This document shows, one piece after another, positions 1 to 9,454 of a stretch of DNA of 64,000 nt. Made by a program: the position numbers and the translations under genes. The notes under the pieces were generated by a model that searched no databases, had not been told where the DNA came from, and saw only the letters and a list, made by a program, of their open reading frames with translations. The stretch's first letter is position 1. Each line of letters opens with the position of its first letter. This DNA comes from Flavobacteriaceae bacterium (GTDB taxonomy: Bacteria; Bacteroidota; Bacteroidia; Flavobacteriales; Flavobacteriaceae): the NCBI GenBank assembly GCA_009827225.1, contig WUAI01000006.1, positions 1 to 64,000 of the forward strand. Reading direction: 5' to 3'.

Positions 1-356
1 TTTTCAAACCAAGCGAGACCATTGTCACCTGAAACTGATGACGACAACAGATCTAAATCGCCATCCCCATCAAAGTCTGCGGCTACTACTGAGGTAGCTG
101 ATCGGAGGTCATTCGTAATATAATTTTGACTCCCATAATTACCCATACCATCCAGATTTTCGAACCAGGCCAATTTCCAATCCATAGAGGCCACCACATC
201 CAAATCTCCATCACCGTCTATATCTGCAAACGATAGATCACCGGTAATGCCTTCATTATCTTGGGTTACGGTGATTATGTTTCTGTTGAAATAAGGTTGG
301 GCAAAAATTAATGTCCCTGTGAAAAGCAGAATGGCGGCTAGGCAAAATTTTTTCAT
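1..356 (-). CDS. FG-GAP/VCBS repeat secreted protein, 5' part only (cut by window edge)
   Basis: Reading leftward from 356, the frame opens with a signal peptide (MKKFCLAAILLFTGTLIFAQ) and continues without a stop to base 1, giving about 118 residues. Two FG-GAP calcium-binding loops of the type DxDGDGDxD are visible (DIDGDGDLDVV, DFDGDGDLDLL), each followed by an AWFEN-like strand. The N-terminal part closely matches the next gene upstream (394-2799), so these are tandem paralogues, 37 nt apart and in the same direction. An in-frame ATG at 377 is possible, but 356 aligns with the start of the paralogue. Probably an exported T9SS cargo protein; its C-terminal sorting domain lies outside the window. 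Confidence 0.85.
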   Translation of the reverse strand, partial: MKKFCLAAILLFTGTLIFAQPYFNRNIITVTQDNEGITGDLSFADIDGDGDLDVVASMDWKLAWFENLDGMGNYGSQNYITNDLRSATSVVAADFDGDGDLDLLSSSVSGDNGLAWFE

Positions 357-393
357 CGCAATGGTGGTTGTTTTCATTTTTTCTTTTCTTTAA

Positions 394-2799
394 TCAAGAT
401 TTAATCACACGTTGGACCGCTATGTTTTGTTGATCGTCCACGATCTCAATAAAGTATAGCCCGGAATCCAGGTTGGAAAGATCGATGGATGCTTCCGAAG
501 AAAACCAAAGCACCCTTTGTCCCAATTGATTGTATATCGTAACAGATTCAACCGGGAAGGGGTGTTTAATGTTTAGGATACCGCTTGTGGGGTTGGGGTA
601 AATCACAAATCCTTCTACTGTTATATTTCCAATCGAAAGAACTTCTGAATTTTCAAACCAGGAAACCCTGCCTCGGAAGCGAGCAGTGGTAAGAATGTCC
701 ATTTTGGAATCATTATTAATATCTGCAGTGGTTATACTGAATGACCATTTTTCACTATCAGTAATAAGGTTATTAGGGCCAAAAGTTCCATTTCCGTCAA
801 CATTTTCGTACCAAATAACATCGTGTGATGAATAACCTGTAGTTGCCAAATCCATATCACCATCTCCATCTAGATCGGCAATTGTTATATCCGAAATTTG
901 CTCGGCGGTTCCAACTTCGACAACTTCATCATAATTTCCATTCAAATCAATATTCGTGTAATATCTGAGTCCGTTATTTCCTCCCAGGATTAGATCTTTA
1001 TTATCATCCAAATCCAAATCGTCCAACAGCATGGCTTCTATGTTACCCATCTGATTAACACTCATTGTGACAATATTCCATTCACTCGAAGAAGCATTCT
1101 GGTTCTCTATGAGTCTTACCTTGTTTTCACTCCCAACAACAATATCAATATCCCCATCACCATCGATATCGTCAATCGAGATGGATCTTGGAAAATTGAT
1201 ATCTTGAATTATCATCTCGCGGAACTCAAAATTTCCGGAACCGTCGATATTTTCGAACCAATGAACTCCTGCGTCCAAATAGTTCGTGAAGCACAATACG
1301 TCATTATCGCCGTCGCCGTCGATGTCGGTTGCCAGAATTCTCCATCCCCAACTTATATCTGATGATATTATTTGTGCAGGCCCAAAGTTTCCAAATCCAT
1401 CGAGGTTATTATGCCAAGAGAATTTTCCACTATTGCCTGAACTAGCAAGCAAGTCCATATCACCATCTCCATCCAGATCAGATAAAAATAATGAGTCCAC
1501 TCCAGTACCATTTATTTGGGAGATAACAATTTGATCTTCAAAATCACCAGTACCATTCAAATTTTTAAATAATGAAATTTTACCCGAATCATCACCCACA
1601 AAGACGTCCTGATCACCATCGATATCTATGTCATAGGAAATGATTTCGTTGGCAGGTTTGACAGACTGGTACAGTTCATCCTTTATAATAAAGTTTTGGT
1701 TACCATTGTCATTGTCAAATAGTGCAATGCGATAATTGGCGGCTATAACTAGATCCAAATCGCCATCAATATTGGAATCAGCAATATCAAAATAGGTTCT
1801 CCAACCGCTCAGTTGGTAAATCGATATCACATCGCTAAAGGTTCCAAGACCATCTAAGTTCTCAAACCATCCAATTAAAGTAGTCGAAGCAAAAATAATA
1901 TCGGAATCACCGTCCAGATCGAAGTCTACAACATCAATGTCCCTTAGTGACCTGATTGAATCACTTAAAAGCTCCATGTTTCCGAAATTTCCTAACCCAT
2001 CAAGATTTTCGTAACTCCGGAGACCATCATTTGATCCTGAAATTACATCCTGATCTCCATCCCCATCTAAGTCTCCGGATGAGGTACTAGTAAAATAATC
2101 GTCTGTTTCCGAAAGTACCTGCTTGAACCCGAAGGAGCCTGTTCCGTCGATATTTTCCAGCCAGAATATTTCATTTGCGTTGCCTGTGGAAGCAAGAACA
2201 TCTATGTAACCATCCGAGTTTATATCGTTGACATCTAGATTAGTTCCAGACCATACACTGGCAATATTTATTCCAGAGTAAAAACTTCCTAAACCGTCCG
2301 AATTTATAAACAATTTGACATGATTATCAGTGATAGAGACGATATCCATATCTCCATCATAATCAAAATCGGCTGCTATGGCTTTAGAACTTTGAATTGA
2401 ATTTATTAATTGAAGTGGTCCAAAACTCCCTTGTCCATCCAAATTTTCAAACCATGACAGGCCTTTGTTTCCCCACATTGAAGCTGAAAGAACATCCAAA
2501 TCACCATCTCCATCGAAGTCAGCTGCATACACTGAATGTGCCCAATCTAATTCATACGTAATATACTGTTGAGATCCATAGTTTCCCATTCCATCTAAAT
2601 TTTCGAACCAGGCCAACTTTCTATGCATAGTAGCCAAAACATCCATATCGCCGTCTCCATCGATATCTGCAAAGGCTAGATCTCCCCGAATATCCTCGTT
2701 ATCAGCGGTAACGGAAATGATATTTCGATTAAAATAAGGTTGGGCCAACACAGTGCCCCCTATAAATAGGAAAATGGTGGTTAGGAATAACTTCTTCAT
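394..2799 (-). CDS. FG-GAP/VCBS repeat protein with C-terminal T9SS type A sorting domain
   Basis: 801 residues with a signal peptide ending ...GGTVLAQ. Roughly fourteen FG-GAP/VCBS loops follow, most with the calcium-binding pattern DxDGDGDxD; a few are degenerate (for example DINSDGYID and DLDLDDNKD). Each loop is followed by a WFENLDG-type strand, as expected for a beta-propeller or a string of blades. The last 80 residues form a T9SS sorting domain: YPNPTSGILNI, then YNQLGQRV, then LDSGLYFIEI and a final basic VIKS. The protein should cross the outer membrane through the T9SS and be released or anchored at the surface. Its ligand cannot be read from the sequence. It is the upstream member of a tandem pair. 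Confidence 0.92.
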   Translation of the reverse strand: MKKLFLTTIFLFIGGTVLAQPYFNRNIISVTADNEDIRGDLAFADIDGDGDMDVLATMHRKLAWFENLDGMGNYGSQQYITYELDWAHSVYAADFDGDGDLDVLSASMWGNKGLSWFENLDGQGSFGPLQLINSIQSSKAIAADFDYDGDMDIVSITDNHVKLFINSDGLGSFYSGINIASVWSGTNLDVNDINSDGYIDVLASTGNANEIFWLENIDGTGSFGFKQVLSETDDYFTSTSSGDLDGDGDQDVISGSNDGLRSYENLDGLGNFGNMELLSDSIRSLRDIDVVDFDLDGDSDIIFASTTLIGWFENLDGLGTFSDVISIYQLSGWRTYFDIADSNIDGDLDLVIAANYRIALFDNDNGNQNFIIKDELYQSVKPANEIISYDIDIDGDQDVFVGDDSGKISLFKNLNGTGDFEDQIVISQINGTGVDSLFLSDLDGDGDMDLLASSGNSGKFSWHNNLDGFGNFGPAQIISSDISWGWRILATDIDGDGDNDVLCFTNYLDAGVHWFENIDGSGNFEFREMIIQDINFPRSISIDDIDGDGDIDIVVGSENKVRLIENQNASSSEWNIVTMSVNQMGNIEAMLLDDLDLDDNKDLILGGNNGLRYYTNIDLNGNYDEVVEVGTAEQISDITIADLDGDGDMDLATTGYSSHDVIWYENVDGNGTFGPNNLITDSEKWSFSITTADINNDSKMDILTTARFRGRVSWFENSEVLSIGNITVEGFVIYPNPTSGILNIKHPFPVESVTIYNQLGQRVLWFSSEASIDLSNLDSGLYFIEIVDDQQNIAVQRVIKS

Positions 2800-2920
2800 A
2801 GCAGTGGTGGATGATTGGTCTTTTTTTTTCTTTTAAAGATAGTCAATTTTCTAATCGGTTGCGCGACCGTAGGTTCTTTCTACCCCAATCAGGAATTGTT
2901 AAAATTCGTACATTAGTACA

Positions 2921-3787
2921 ATGCCCGTCTGGTTATATACACTCATTTGGATCGTTGCTATTTATTTGGTGATTAGTATTGCCTTGTATTACCTGCAGGA
3001 TTTTTTTCTTTTCAAGCCTGAAAAGCTTCCCAAAGACTTTATGTTCTATTATGAAAACCAGAACGTGGAGGAATATAATATCGAAACACGTGACGGTGCT
3101 GTCATTAACGGACTTCATTTCAAAACTGAAAACCCCAGGGGAGTGGTCCTTTATCTCAAAGGGAACTCCAAGAGCATCAAAGGCTGGGGGAAGTTTGCGG
3201 TCGATTTTACCCGTCACCAGTACGATGTGATCATGGTGGATTACAGAGGCTTTGGTAAAAGTACGGGACGGCGGTCTCAAAAAGCCATCAAGCACGATAT
3301 GCAGTACATCTATAACAAGATGCGGGAACGTGTTCCAGAAGATTATATCATTGTTTATGGCCGATCGCTGGGTTCAGGATTTGCGACCAAACTCGCTTCG
3401 GTCAACAATCCCAAAATGCTCATTCTGGATGCACCCTATTACAGTTTGAAAAAAGTGACCAAACGATATATGCCTTTCATGCCATTATCATTAATTTTGC
3501 GCTTTCCGATGCCTACTTATAAATGGCTCAGGTATGTAAATTGCCCGGTTCACATCATTCATGGAACCAACGACAAGTTGATTCCTTTCAGTAGTAGCGT
3601 AAAGTTGTCGAAGATTCGTCCGGAAATCACCCGATTGTGGCCGGTGATTGGAGGCGGACATAAAAACCTGAATAACTTTGAATCGTACCACGAGATGATG
3701 GGCGAGATTCTTAATTATAAGAAAGTGGAGATCGACCTGGGAACGACCAGTCATAAAGTGAAGCATACGGCGAAAAGAACCCAATGA
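2921..3787 (+). CDS. alpha/beta hydrolase, membrane-anchored (S33/BAAT-like)
   Basis: 288 residues. A hydrophobic segment at residues 3-25 (LYTLIWIVAIYLVISIALYY) suggests an N-terminal anchor. The hydrolase core follows with an oxyanion strand (GVVLYLKGN), the nucleophile elbow GRSLGS (catalytic Ser), the acid in GTNDKLIPF and the histidine in GGGHKNL. Substrate unknown; such proteins are usually esterases, lipases or peptidases. The stop overlaps the start of the next gene by 4 nt (ATGA), and that gene is a paralogue, so the two are co-translated. Residues 1-270 match normal family length; the basic tail TSHKVKHTAKRTQ is extra. Confidence 0.88.
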   Translation: MPVWLYTLIWIVAIYLVISIALYYLQDFFLFKPEKLPKDFMFYYENQNVEEYNIETRDGAVINGLHFKTENPRGVVLYLKGNSKSIKGWGKFAVDFTRHQYDVIMVDYRGFGKSTGRRSQKAIKHDMQYIYNKMRERVPEDYIIVYGRSLGSGFATKLASVNNPKMLILDAPYYSLKKVTKRYMPFMPLSLILRFPMPTYKWLRYVNCPVHIIHGTNDKLIPFSSSVKLSKIRPEITRLWPVIGGGHKNLNNFESYHEMMGEILNYKKVEIDLGTTSHKVKHTAKRTQ

Positions 3788-4587
3788 AGCGAAGACTTAA
3801 AAAGATAGTTATTGCCCTGGCGGTATTCTATCCATTTATTGTTGGAGGTATGTTTTTAATCCAAGAGAAATTAATTTTTTTACCTACCCAATTGGAGGAG
3901 AGTCATCAATATACTTTTGATGCTCCCTTCGAAGAATTTTGGCTGGAGCACCCGGACGGGGCCCGCTTAAATGCCCTTCATTTCCGTATCCAAAACCCGA
4001 GGGGAGTTATTCTGTATTTCCATGGGAACTCTGGAGATCTTCAGCGATGGGGAACCATAGCGTCTCAGTTTACAAAATATGATTATGATGTGATGGTCAT
4101 CGATTATCGAACCTATGGTAAAAGTACAGGGATGCTGGGGGAAATTCCGTTGTATGAGGACGCACAGTTGTTTTATGACCACGCACTTGCCAATTACAGC
4201 GAATCCGAAATTACTGTCTACGGCCGGTCTCTCGGTACTACCTTTGCGACCCATGTTGCCTCCCGAAATAACCCGGGGAAGTTATTGTTGGAAACTCCGT
4301 TCTACAGTTTAAAGTCTCTGGTGAAGGATCGATACTGGTTCGTCCCGGTGAATACGTTATTGAAATATAAATTTCCGACCAATGAATTAATTAAGGCAGT
4401 GGATTGTCCCATTGTGATCTATCATGGAACCGAAGATGGCGTAGTGCCCTATAAACATGGAGTTCAATTGTATGAAACCCTCCCAAAAAGTAATGCAAAA
4501 CTGATTACAATTCAAGGAGGGTCTCACAATGATTTGATAGACTTTGACGCCTATCGGGCTGCTATTCTGGAAGAAATGCAACCCTAG
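3784..4587 (+). CDS. alpha/beta hydrolase, paralogue of the preceding gene
   Basis: 267 residues. An N-terminal hydrophobic segment (IVIALAVFYPFIVGGMFLI) is followed by the same architecture as the upstream gene: GVILYFHGNSGD, nucleophile elbow GRSLGT, acid in GTEDGVVPY, histidine in GGSHNDL. It starts inside the stop codon of the previous gene (ATGA), so translation is coupled. Alignable motifs run the whole length, which indicates an old tandem duplication. Here the oxyanion segment reads HGNS, the usual family form, whereas the upstream copy has KGNS. The substrate is not predictable. Confidence 0.88.
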   Translation: MKRRLKKIVIALAVFYPFIVGGMFLIQEKLIFLPTQLEESHQYTFDAPFEEFWLEHPDGARLNALHFRIQNPRGVILYFHGNSGDLQRWGTIASQFTKYDYDVMVIDYRTYGKSTGMLGEIPLYEDAQLFYDHALANYSESEITVYGRSLGTTFATHVASRNNPGKLLLETPFYSLKSLVKDRYWFVPVNTLLKYKFPTNELIKAVDCPIVIYHGTEDGVVPYKHGVQLYETLPKSNAKLITIQGGSHNDLIDFDAYRAAILEEMQP

Positions 4588-4596
4588 GTATATTGG

Positions 4597-4974
4597 CTAG
4601 TTATCTTTCTTGAGTGTTGATTTTCCAGGCTCTGAACCTTTATCCATTTCCATCTTCTTCACTCTGGCCTTTTTATCGGCATCTGTCATAACTTTCTTCT
4701 TCACCACTCTTTTGGAAGTAGCCGGAGAAGTTCTCTCTACTTTACTATCCACTGTTTTGGTGACTTTCTTTTTAACCACAGGTCTTTTGTAAACCTTGGT
4801 ATCTGCATTTTTTTCAACGGTTCTGCCGTCGTCGGTCTTTACCATTACTTTTGCAGGAGTGGTAGACTTGGCATCTGCATCGCTATTTGTTGTCATCGCG
4901 TCTGCATTATCCTGCGCCTGCATCGCTACACTGGTAAAAGCTACGGCTAAAACCGTAAGAAATAATTTCTTCAT
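4597..4974 (-). CDS. small secreted Lys/Thr-rich protein
   Basis: 125 residues with a signal peptide (MKKLFLTVLAVAFTSVAMQAQ). The mature part is low complexity and very rich in Lys, Asp, Thr and Val, with repeated VKKKV and VMVKTDD segments and no cysteine. No domain is recognised. It points toward the hydrolase pair and lies next to another small charged secreted protein (5072-5554) in the same direction; the two may share an envelope role, but nothing in the sequence proves it. Confidence 0.7.
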   Translation of the reverse strand: MKKLFLTVLAVAFTSVAMQAQDNADAMTTNSDADAKSTTPAKVMVKTDDGRTVEKNADTKVYKRPVVKKKVTKTVDSKVERTSPATSKRVVKKKVMTDADKKARVKKMEMDKGSEPGKSTLKKDN

Positions 4975-5071
4975 TATTTAATGTGTTAACTGTTAATTAT
5001 TAAATCTAAGGTACTAATTTCTGTCACAAATCATGCCGAAATAGTATTGTTTTCGATTTATGACAAATATC

Positions 5072-5554
5072 CTAGTTGTCCTTCTTCTTTCTAAGCTTAC
5101 CGGTCCCTTTACCGCGCTTCATCAGCTTTTTGCGATTCTCTTCCATCATTTTCAATCGCTCTTGTTGCTGGGCTTCCAGGATCTTACGTTGTTCCTCCGC
5201 TTTGGCTTTGGCTTCCTCCTGGGATTTCAGAAGTTCTTCCTCTTGTTTTTTCTTATTGGCTTCGATCATAGCTTCATTGGCTGCATCCACTTTCACTTCA
5301 TCCACCAACACATTTTCCTCATCCAAATTTTTCGATTTTTCTGAAAAGAACTGATTTTCATTTTCGTCATCGGCAACGATCACTGCACCTTTTTCCTTTT
5401 CTACCGATTCAACTTCTTTTACGATCACCTGGCTTCCTTCTTTCTTAACCACTCGCTTTACCGTCGTTTCCTCTTTGATTGTTTTGTTTTCCTGTCCGAA
5501 CATGCCCAGAGAGCAAAGTAGTGCTATACTTAGGCAGAGAGTAATTGTTTTCAT
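5072..5554 (-). CDS. secreted charged coiled-coil protein
   Basis: 160 residues. A signal peptide (MKTITLCLSIALLCSLGMFGQ) leads into a Lys/Glu-rich mature protein. Residues of about 90-150 (EAMIEANKKKQEEEL, KAKAEEQRKILEAQQQ, RLKMMEENRKKLMKR) look like a continuous coiled coil, with a basic end (GTGKLRKKKDN). Likely periplasmic. No family was recognised. The opening VKRVVKKEGSQVIVKEV is similar in style to the neighbouring small protein, which also contains VVKKKV runs, so a distant paralogy is possible. Confidence 0.72.
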   Translation of the reverse strand: MKTITLCLSIALLCSLGMFGQENKTIKEETTVKRVVKKEGSQVIVKEVESVEKEKGAVIVADDENENQFFSEKSKNLDEENVLVDEVKVDAANEAMIEANKKKQEEELLKSQEEAKAKAEEQRKILEAQQQERLKMMEENRKKLMKRGKGTGKLRKKKDN

Positions 5555-5625
5555 GGCCTATTATTTAGATTGCTTTAGGTAAATGTAAGGATTCCTTCAT
5601 GATTATGCTGAAAAGAGCAACCAAA

Positions 5626-5658
5626 TTGCCGATTTCTTTGACCGAAAATGTATATTTG
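5626..5658 (+). promoter_or_regulatory. candidate promoter of ychF
   Basis: A TATATTTG box at 5651-5658 fits the Bacteroidota -7 consensus TAnnTTTG. A TTG at 5626-5628 lies 22 nt upstream as a possible -33 element. The box is 44 nt before the ychF start. Confidence 0.55.
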
Positions 5659-5702
5659 CAGCCGCTTACCAAAAGGGGGCGAAACAAAAAAATTCAGAAA
5701 GA

Positions 5703-6797
5703 ATGAAAGCAGGAATTGTTGGATTGCCAAATGTAGGAAAATCAACACTTTTTAATTGTTTGTCGAATGCCAAGGCGCAAAGTGCAAATTTCCCATTTTG
5801 CACCATCGAGCCTAATATTGGGGTGGTTAATGTTCCGGATCAGCGATTGTTGAAATTGGAGGAGTTGGTCAATCCACAACGCGTGATTCCCGCTACTGTG
5901 GAGATCGTTGATATTGCCGGATTGGTGAAAGGCGCCAGCAAAGGAGAAGGATTGGGTAATCAATTCCTGGGGAATATTCGTGAAACCGATGCGATTTTGC
6001 ATGTATTGAGATGTTTCGATAATGATAATATTGTGCATGTAGACGGAAGTGTGGAACCAGTACGTGATAAGGAAACCATCGATATCGAATTACAGCTGAA
6101 AGATCTGGAAACCGTCGAAAAGCGTTTAGAAAAAGTTTTTAGAGCAGCGCGAACGGGAAATAAAGAGGCGATGAAAGAGCAAGAGGTGCTTAACAAGGTG
6201 AAATCCGGATTGGAAGGGGGAACTTCGGTACGTGCCATTGACCTTACCGAAAAAGAACGTGAGGAATATGTGGACCAGTTACAGTTCATAACAGATAAAC
6301 CCGTTATGTATGTTTGTAATGTGGACGAAAGTGCGGCTGCGACCGGAAATGCCTATGTAGAAGCGGTGAAAAATGCTGTGGCAAACGAAAATGCCGAGGT
6401 TTTGGTGCTAGCTGTTGGTACGGAAGCCGATATCACCGAATTAGACACCTACGAAGAAAGACAAATGTTCCTGGAAGATCTTGGGCTGAGCGAGCCCGGT
6501 TCCGCTAAGCTCATCCGAGGTGCTTATAAACTGCTGAACTTACAAACCTACTTCACAGCTGGGGAAAAAGAAGTTAGAGCTTGGACTGTGGAAGTGGGTG
6601 CCACGGCTCCTGAAGCTGCCGGTGTAATTCACACCGATTTCGAAAAAGGCTTTATCCGAGCTGAGGTTATCAAGTATGAGGACTATGCGGCCTTGGGAAG
6701 TGAAGCCAAAGTAAGGGAAGCAGGTAAATTAGGAGTGGAAGGAAAGGAATATGTGGTTCAGGACGGGGATGTAATGCACTTCCGTTTCAACGTATAA
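5703..6797 (+). CDS. ychF: redox-regulated ATPase / Obg-family P-loop protein YchF
   Basis: 364 residues, the normal YchF length. The P-loop is GLPNVGKST near the N-terminus; the switch II region is DIAGLVKGASKGEGLGN. A coiled-coil arm (KDLETVEKRLEKVFRAARTG...) and a C-terminal TGS domain (residues about 280-364, ending VVQDGDVMHFRFNV) complete the family layout. Members bind ATP rather than GTP and act with ribosomes in translation and oxidative stress responses. It is a single gene with its own promoter box and a hairpin terminator directly after the stop. Confidence 0.97.
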   Translation: MKAGIVGLPNVGKSTLFNCLSNAKAQSANFPFCTIEPNIGVVNVPDQRLLKLEELVNPQRVIPATVEIVDIAGLVKGASKGEGLGNQFLGNIRETDAILHVLRCFDNDNIVHVDGSVEPVRDKETIDIELQLKDLETVEKRLEKVFRAARTGNKEAMKEQEVLNKVKSGLEGGTSVRAIDLTEKEREEYVDQLQFITDKPVMYVCNVDESAAATGNAYVEAVKNAVANENAEVLVLAVGTEADITELDTYEERQMFLEDLGLSEPGSAKLIRGAYKLLNLQTYFTAGEKEVRAWTVEVGATAPEAAGVIHTDFEKGFIRAEVIKYEDYAALGSEAKVREAGKLGVEGKEYVVQDGDVMHFRFNV

Positions 6798-6799
6798 AA

Positions 6800-6825
6800 A
6801 AACGCCTCCACTTCTGAAGGCGTTT
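6800..6825. terminator. bidirectional rho-independent terminator
   Basis: The stem AAACGCCT / AGGCGTTT encloses a short loop between the convergent ychF and lipoprotein genes. An A-run precedes it and T-rich sequence follows, so it can serve both strands. Confidence 0.8.
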
Positions 6826-6842
6826 CAATTATTTCTTGCTAA

Positions 6843-7427
6843 TTAGATTTCTTTAAAGGTGTCTGCCATTTGCTTGAATGTACTTTGGTACTTGTCTTTG
6901 AAGTTGGCAAGCGTCCATTCCATCATCATGTACACGTCATCCTGCCCTTCGATAAACGTCATTAAGTAGTAAATGTCATAATCCACTTCAGGAACACGTC
7001 CTGTGAACTCCACTTGCTCCGCATCCATACCGTTGATGGTCATTTTCTGGGGTTCGGAGCGCTCATCAATCTGGATCCCTTCGGTAAAGTACTGCATCTG
7101 GATGTTTCGGTAATTACCCGCTACCGATAAACCATCATCGTATTCATTCAAATCTTTGAAGACTTCGATAAAGTCACTTTTATCTTCATCTATGATGGCG
7201 ATATAAGTTTCTTTATATATGTTTTGAAATTGTAAAGACGCGTCATCATTAAGATCGAAAGCTTCTTTCATATAATTCGGAATGTCGATTTCATACATTC
7301 CTTCGACTTGTTCTGTTTTAAATTCTGATACGTCGAGTTCTTCGGCTTTCTTTTCCCCAATTCCGCCGCAAGAGTATACTAAAAATGCCAAGGAAAAAGT
7401 TAATACAATGGCAGGTAATTTCTTCAT
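6843..7427 (-). CDS. lipoprotein of unknown function
   Basis: 194 residues with a lipoprotein signal: MKKLPAIVLTFSLAFLVYSC, lipobox cysteine at residue 20. The mature part is acidic, with VEGMYEIDIPNYMKEAFDLN and a later EVDYDIYYLMTFIEGQDDVYMMMEW stretch, and resembles small flavobacterial lipoproteins with a PsbP/DcrB-like mixed alpha-beta fold; this is an impression from the pattern, not a proven assignment. It is convergent with ychF and shares its terminator. Confidence 0.8.
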   Translation of the reverse strand: MKKLPAIVLTFSLAFLVYSCGGIGEKKAEELDVSEFKTEQVEGMYEIDIPNYMKEAFDLNDDASLQFQNIYKETYIAIIDEDKSDFIEVFKDLNEYDDGLSVAGNYRNIQMQYFTEGIQIDERSEPQKMTINGMDAEQVEFTGRVPEVDYDIYYLMTFIEGQDDVYMMMEWTLANFKDKYQSTFKQMADTFKEI

Positions 7428-7600
7428 AATTTAAATGTTAGTTCGATTAGATTTTCAAGTTATGGAATTCTGCGAACATGAAGAAGCCGAGGCATGCATT
7501 TTCTTAACAATTTGCGGCATTTTTTGTTAATTACTTTAACCGTGAGAGGTTTTAAATTTTATACTGAAATTTTATATTAGCCAAGATACAACCTAGGGTT

Positions 7601-9451
7601 ATGGCGCAGGCACAATACACAGAAGAAAATATTCGATCGCTCGACTGGAAGGAACACATCCGGATGCGACCTGGTATGTATATCGGAAAGTTGGGAGATG
7701 GATCTTCTCCCGATGACGGGATTTATATTTTACTGAAAGAGGTCATCGATAACTGTATCGATGAATTCGTGATGGGAGCAGGTAAGACCATCGAAATAAG
7801 AATCAAAGACAAGGAAGTACGCGTTCGGGATTATGGGCGTGGTATTCCGCTTGGGAAAGTAGTGGATGTAGTGTCCAAAATGAATACGGGTGGAAAATAT
7901 GACACTCGCGCCTTTAAAAAGTCGGTAGGACTGAATGGTGTAGGAACCAAGGCGGTGAATGCCTTGTCTACTGCCTTTGCTGTGGAATCAGTGCGTGAAG
8001 GGAAGATGAAGCGAGCCGAATTTAAGCTGGGTGAGCTGGTGGCAGATCCCGATGTGGAAGAATCTTCCAAACGCAAGGGAACCCGAGTAGAGTTCGTTCC
8101 GGATGAGAGTATTTTTAAGAACTACAAATTCCGAATGGAGTATGTGGCGAAAATGCTCAAAAACTATGTTTATCTGAATCCCGGGCTTACCATCGATTTC
8201 AACGGCGAGAAATTTCATTCTGAAAACGGATTGAAGGATCTATTGGAGGATAACATGTCTCAGGAGGACATGCTGTATCCGATTATCCATCTCAAAGGGG
8301 AAGACATCGAAGTAGCGATCACTCATAGCCGCACACAATACAGCGAGGAGTATCATAGCTTCGTAAACGGGCAGAATACCACCCAGGGTGGAACCCACCA
8401 GGCTGCTTTCAGAGAAAGTTTAGTGAAGACCGTCCGTGATTTTTTTGGCAGAAACTATGATGCCAGTGATATTCGAAAGTCGATCGTTTCAGCGGTTAGC
8501 ATTAAGGTGATGGAACCGGTTTTTGAAAGTCAGACTAAGACCAAGCTGGGATCTACCGAGATGGGAGGAGGTATGCCAACCGTTCGTTCGTATATCAACG
8601 ATTTCCTCAAGACGCAACTGGATAATTACCTGCATAAAAATCCCGAGATCGCGGAAAAGATCCAGAAGAAGATCATCCAGGCGGAAAAAGAAAGAAAAGA
8701 GCTTAGCGGTATCCGTAAGCTGGCTCGCGAACGGGCTAAGAAGGCGAGTCTGCATAATAAGAAACTCCGGGATTGCAGAGTTCACTTGGGAGATACGAAG
8801 AACGAACGTAGCCTGGAAACTACCCTTTTTATTACGGAGGGAGACTCGGCCAGTGGCAGTATTACCAAAAGCCGGGATGTGAATACCCAGGCGGTTTTCA
8901 GCCTTAAAGGGAAACCATTGAATAGTTACGGGCTTTCCAAAAAGATCGTATACGAGAACGAAGAATTCAATCTGTTGCAAGCAGCTTTGAATATTGAAGA
9001 CTCTCTTGAGGATTTGCGCTACAACAATATCGTAATTGCTACGGATGCTGATGTGGATGGGATGCACATTCGTTTGCTGCTCATTACGTTTTTCCTTCAG
9101 TTCTTCCCGGAGCTAATCAAAGAAGGACATTTGTACATACTGCAAACCCCACTTTTCCGGGTTCGAAATAAAAAGGAAACCATTTATTGCTATTCCGAAG
9201 AAGAAAGAATTGCCGCCATTGAAAAATTGAAACCTAAACCGGAGATTACCCGCTTCAAAGGATTGGGTGAGATCTCTCCGGATGAGTTCAAACATTTTAT
9301 CGGGGAGGACATGCGGCTGGATCCTGTCATGCTAGATAAGGCTATGAGCATTGAAGAATTGTTGAAATTCTATATGGGTAAGAATACGCCGGACCGCCAG
9401 GAATTTATCATAAACAACCTAAAAGTCGAATTGGATAAAGTCGAGGAATAA
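7601..9451 (+). CDS. parE: DNA topoisomerase IV subunit B
   Basis: 616 residues. GHKL ATPase motifs are present: [10 protein letters not shown] (catalytic Glu and Mg-binding Asn), DYGRGIP and [14 protein letters not shown]. The TOPRIM domain has TEGDSASG and [10 protein letters not shown]. The C-terminal end ([13 protein letters not shown] ... [12 protein letters not shown]) is typical. The protein is shorter than GyrB, with no large TOPRIM insertion, which together with the partner gene 3 nt downstream supports ParE. With ParC it decatenates sister chromosomes using ATP. Start chosen at [20 protein letters not shown] because the conserved region begins directly after it. Confidence 0.95.
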   Translation: MAQAQYTEENIRSLDWKEHIRMRPGMYIGKLGDGSSPDDGIYILLKEVIDNCIDEFVMGAGKTIEIRIKDKEVRVRDYGRGIPLGKVVDVVSKMNTGGKYDTRAFKKSVGLNGVGTKAVNALSTAFAVESVREGKMKRAEFKLGELVADPDVEESSKRKGTRVEFVPDESIFKNYKFRMEYVAKMLKNYVYLNPGLTIDFNGEKFHSENGLKDLLEDNMSQEDMLYPIIHLKGEDIEVAITHSRTQYSEEYHSFVNGQNTTQGGTHQAAFRESLVKTVRDFFGRNYDASDIRKSIVSAVSIKVMEPVFESQTKTKLGSTEMGGGMPTVRSYINDFLKTQLDNYLHKNPEIAEKIQKKIIQAEKERKELSGIRKLARERAKKASLHNKKLRDCRVHLGDTKNERSLETTLFITEGDSASGSITKSRDVNTQAVFSLKGKPLNSYGLSKKIVYENEEFNLLQAALNIEDSLEDLRYNNIVIATDADVDGMHIRLLLITFFLQFFPELIKEGHLYILQTPLFRVRNKKETIYCYSEEERIAAIEKLKPKPEITRFKGLGEISPDEFKHFIGEDMRLDPVMLDKAMSIEELLKFYMGKNTPDRQEFIINNLKVELDKVEE

Positions 9452-9454
9452 TCC

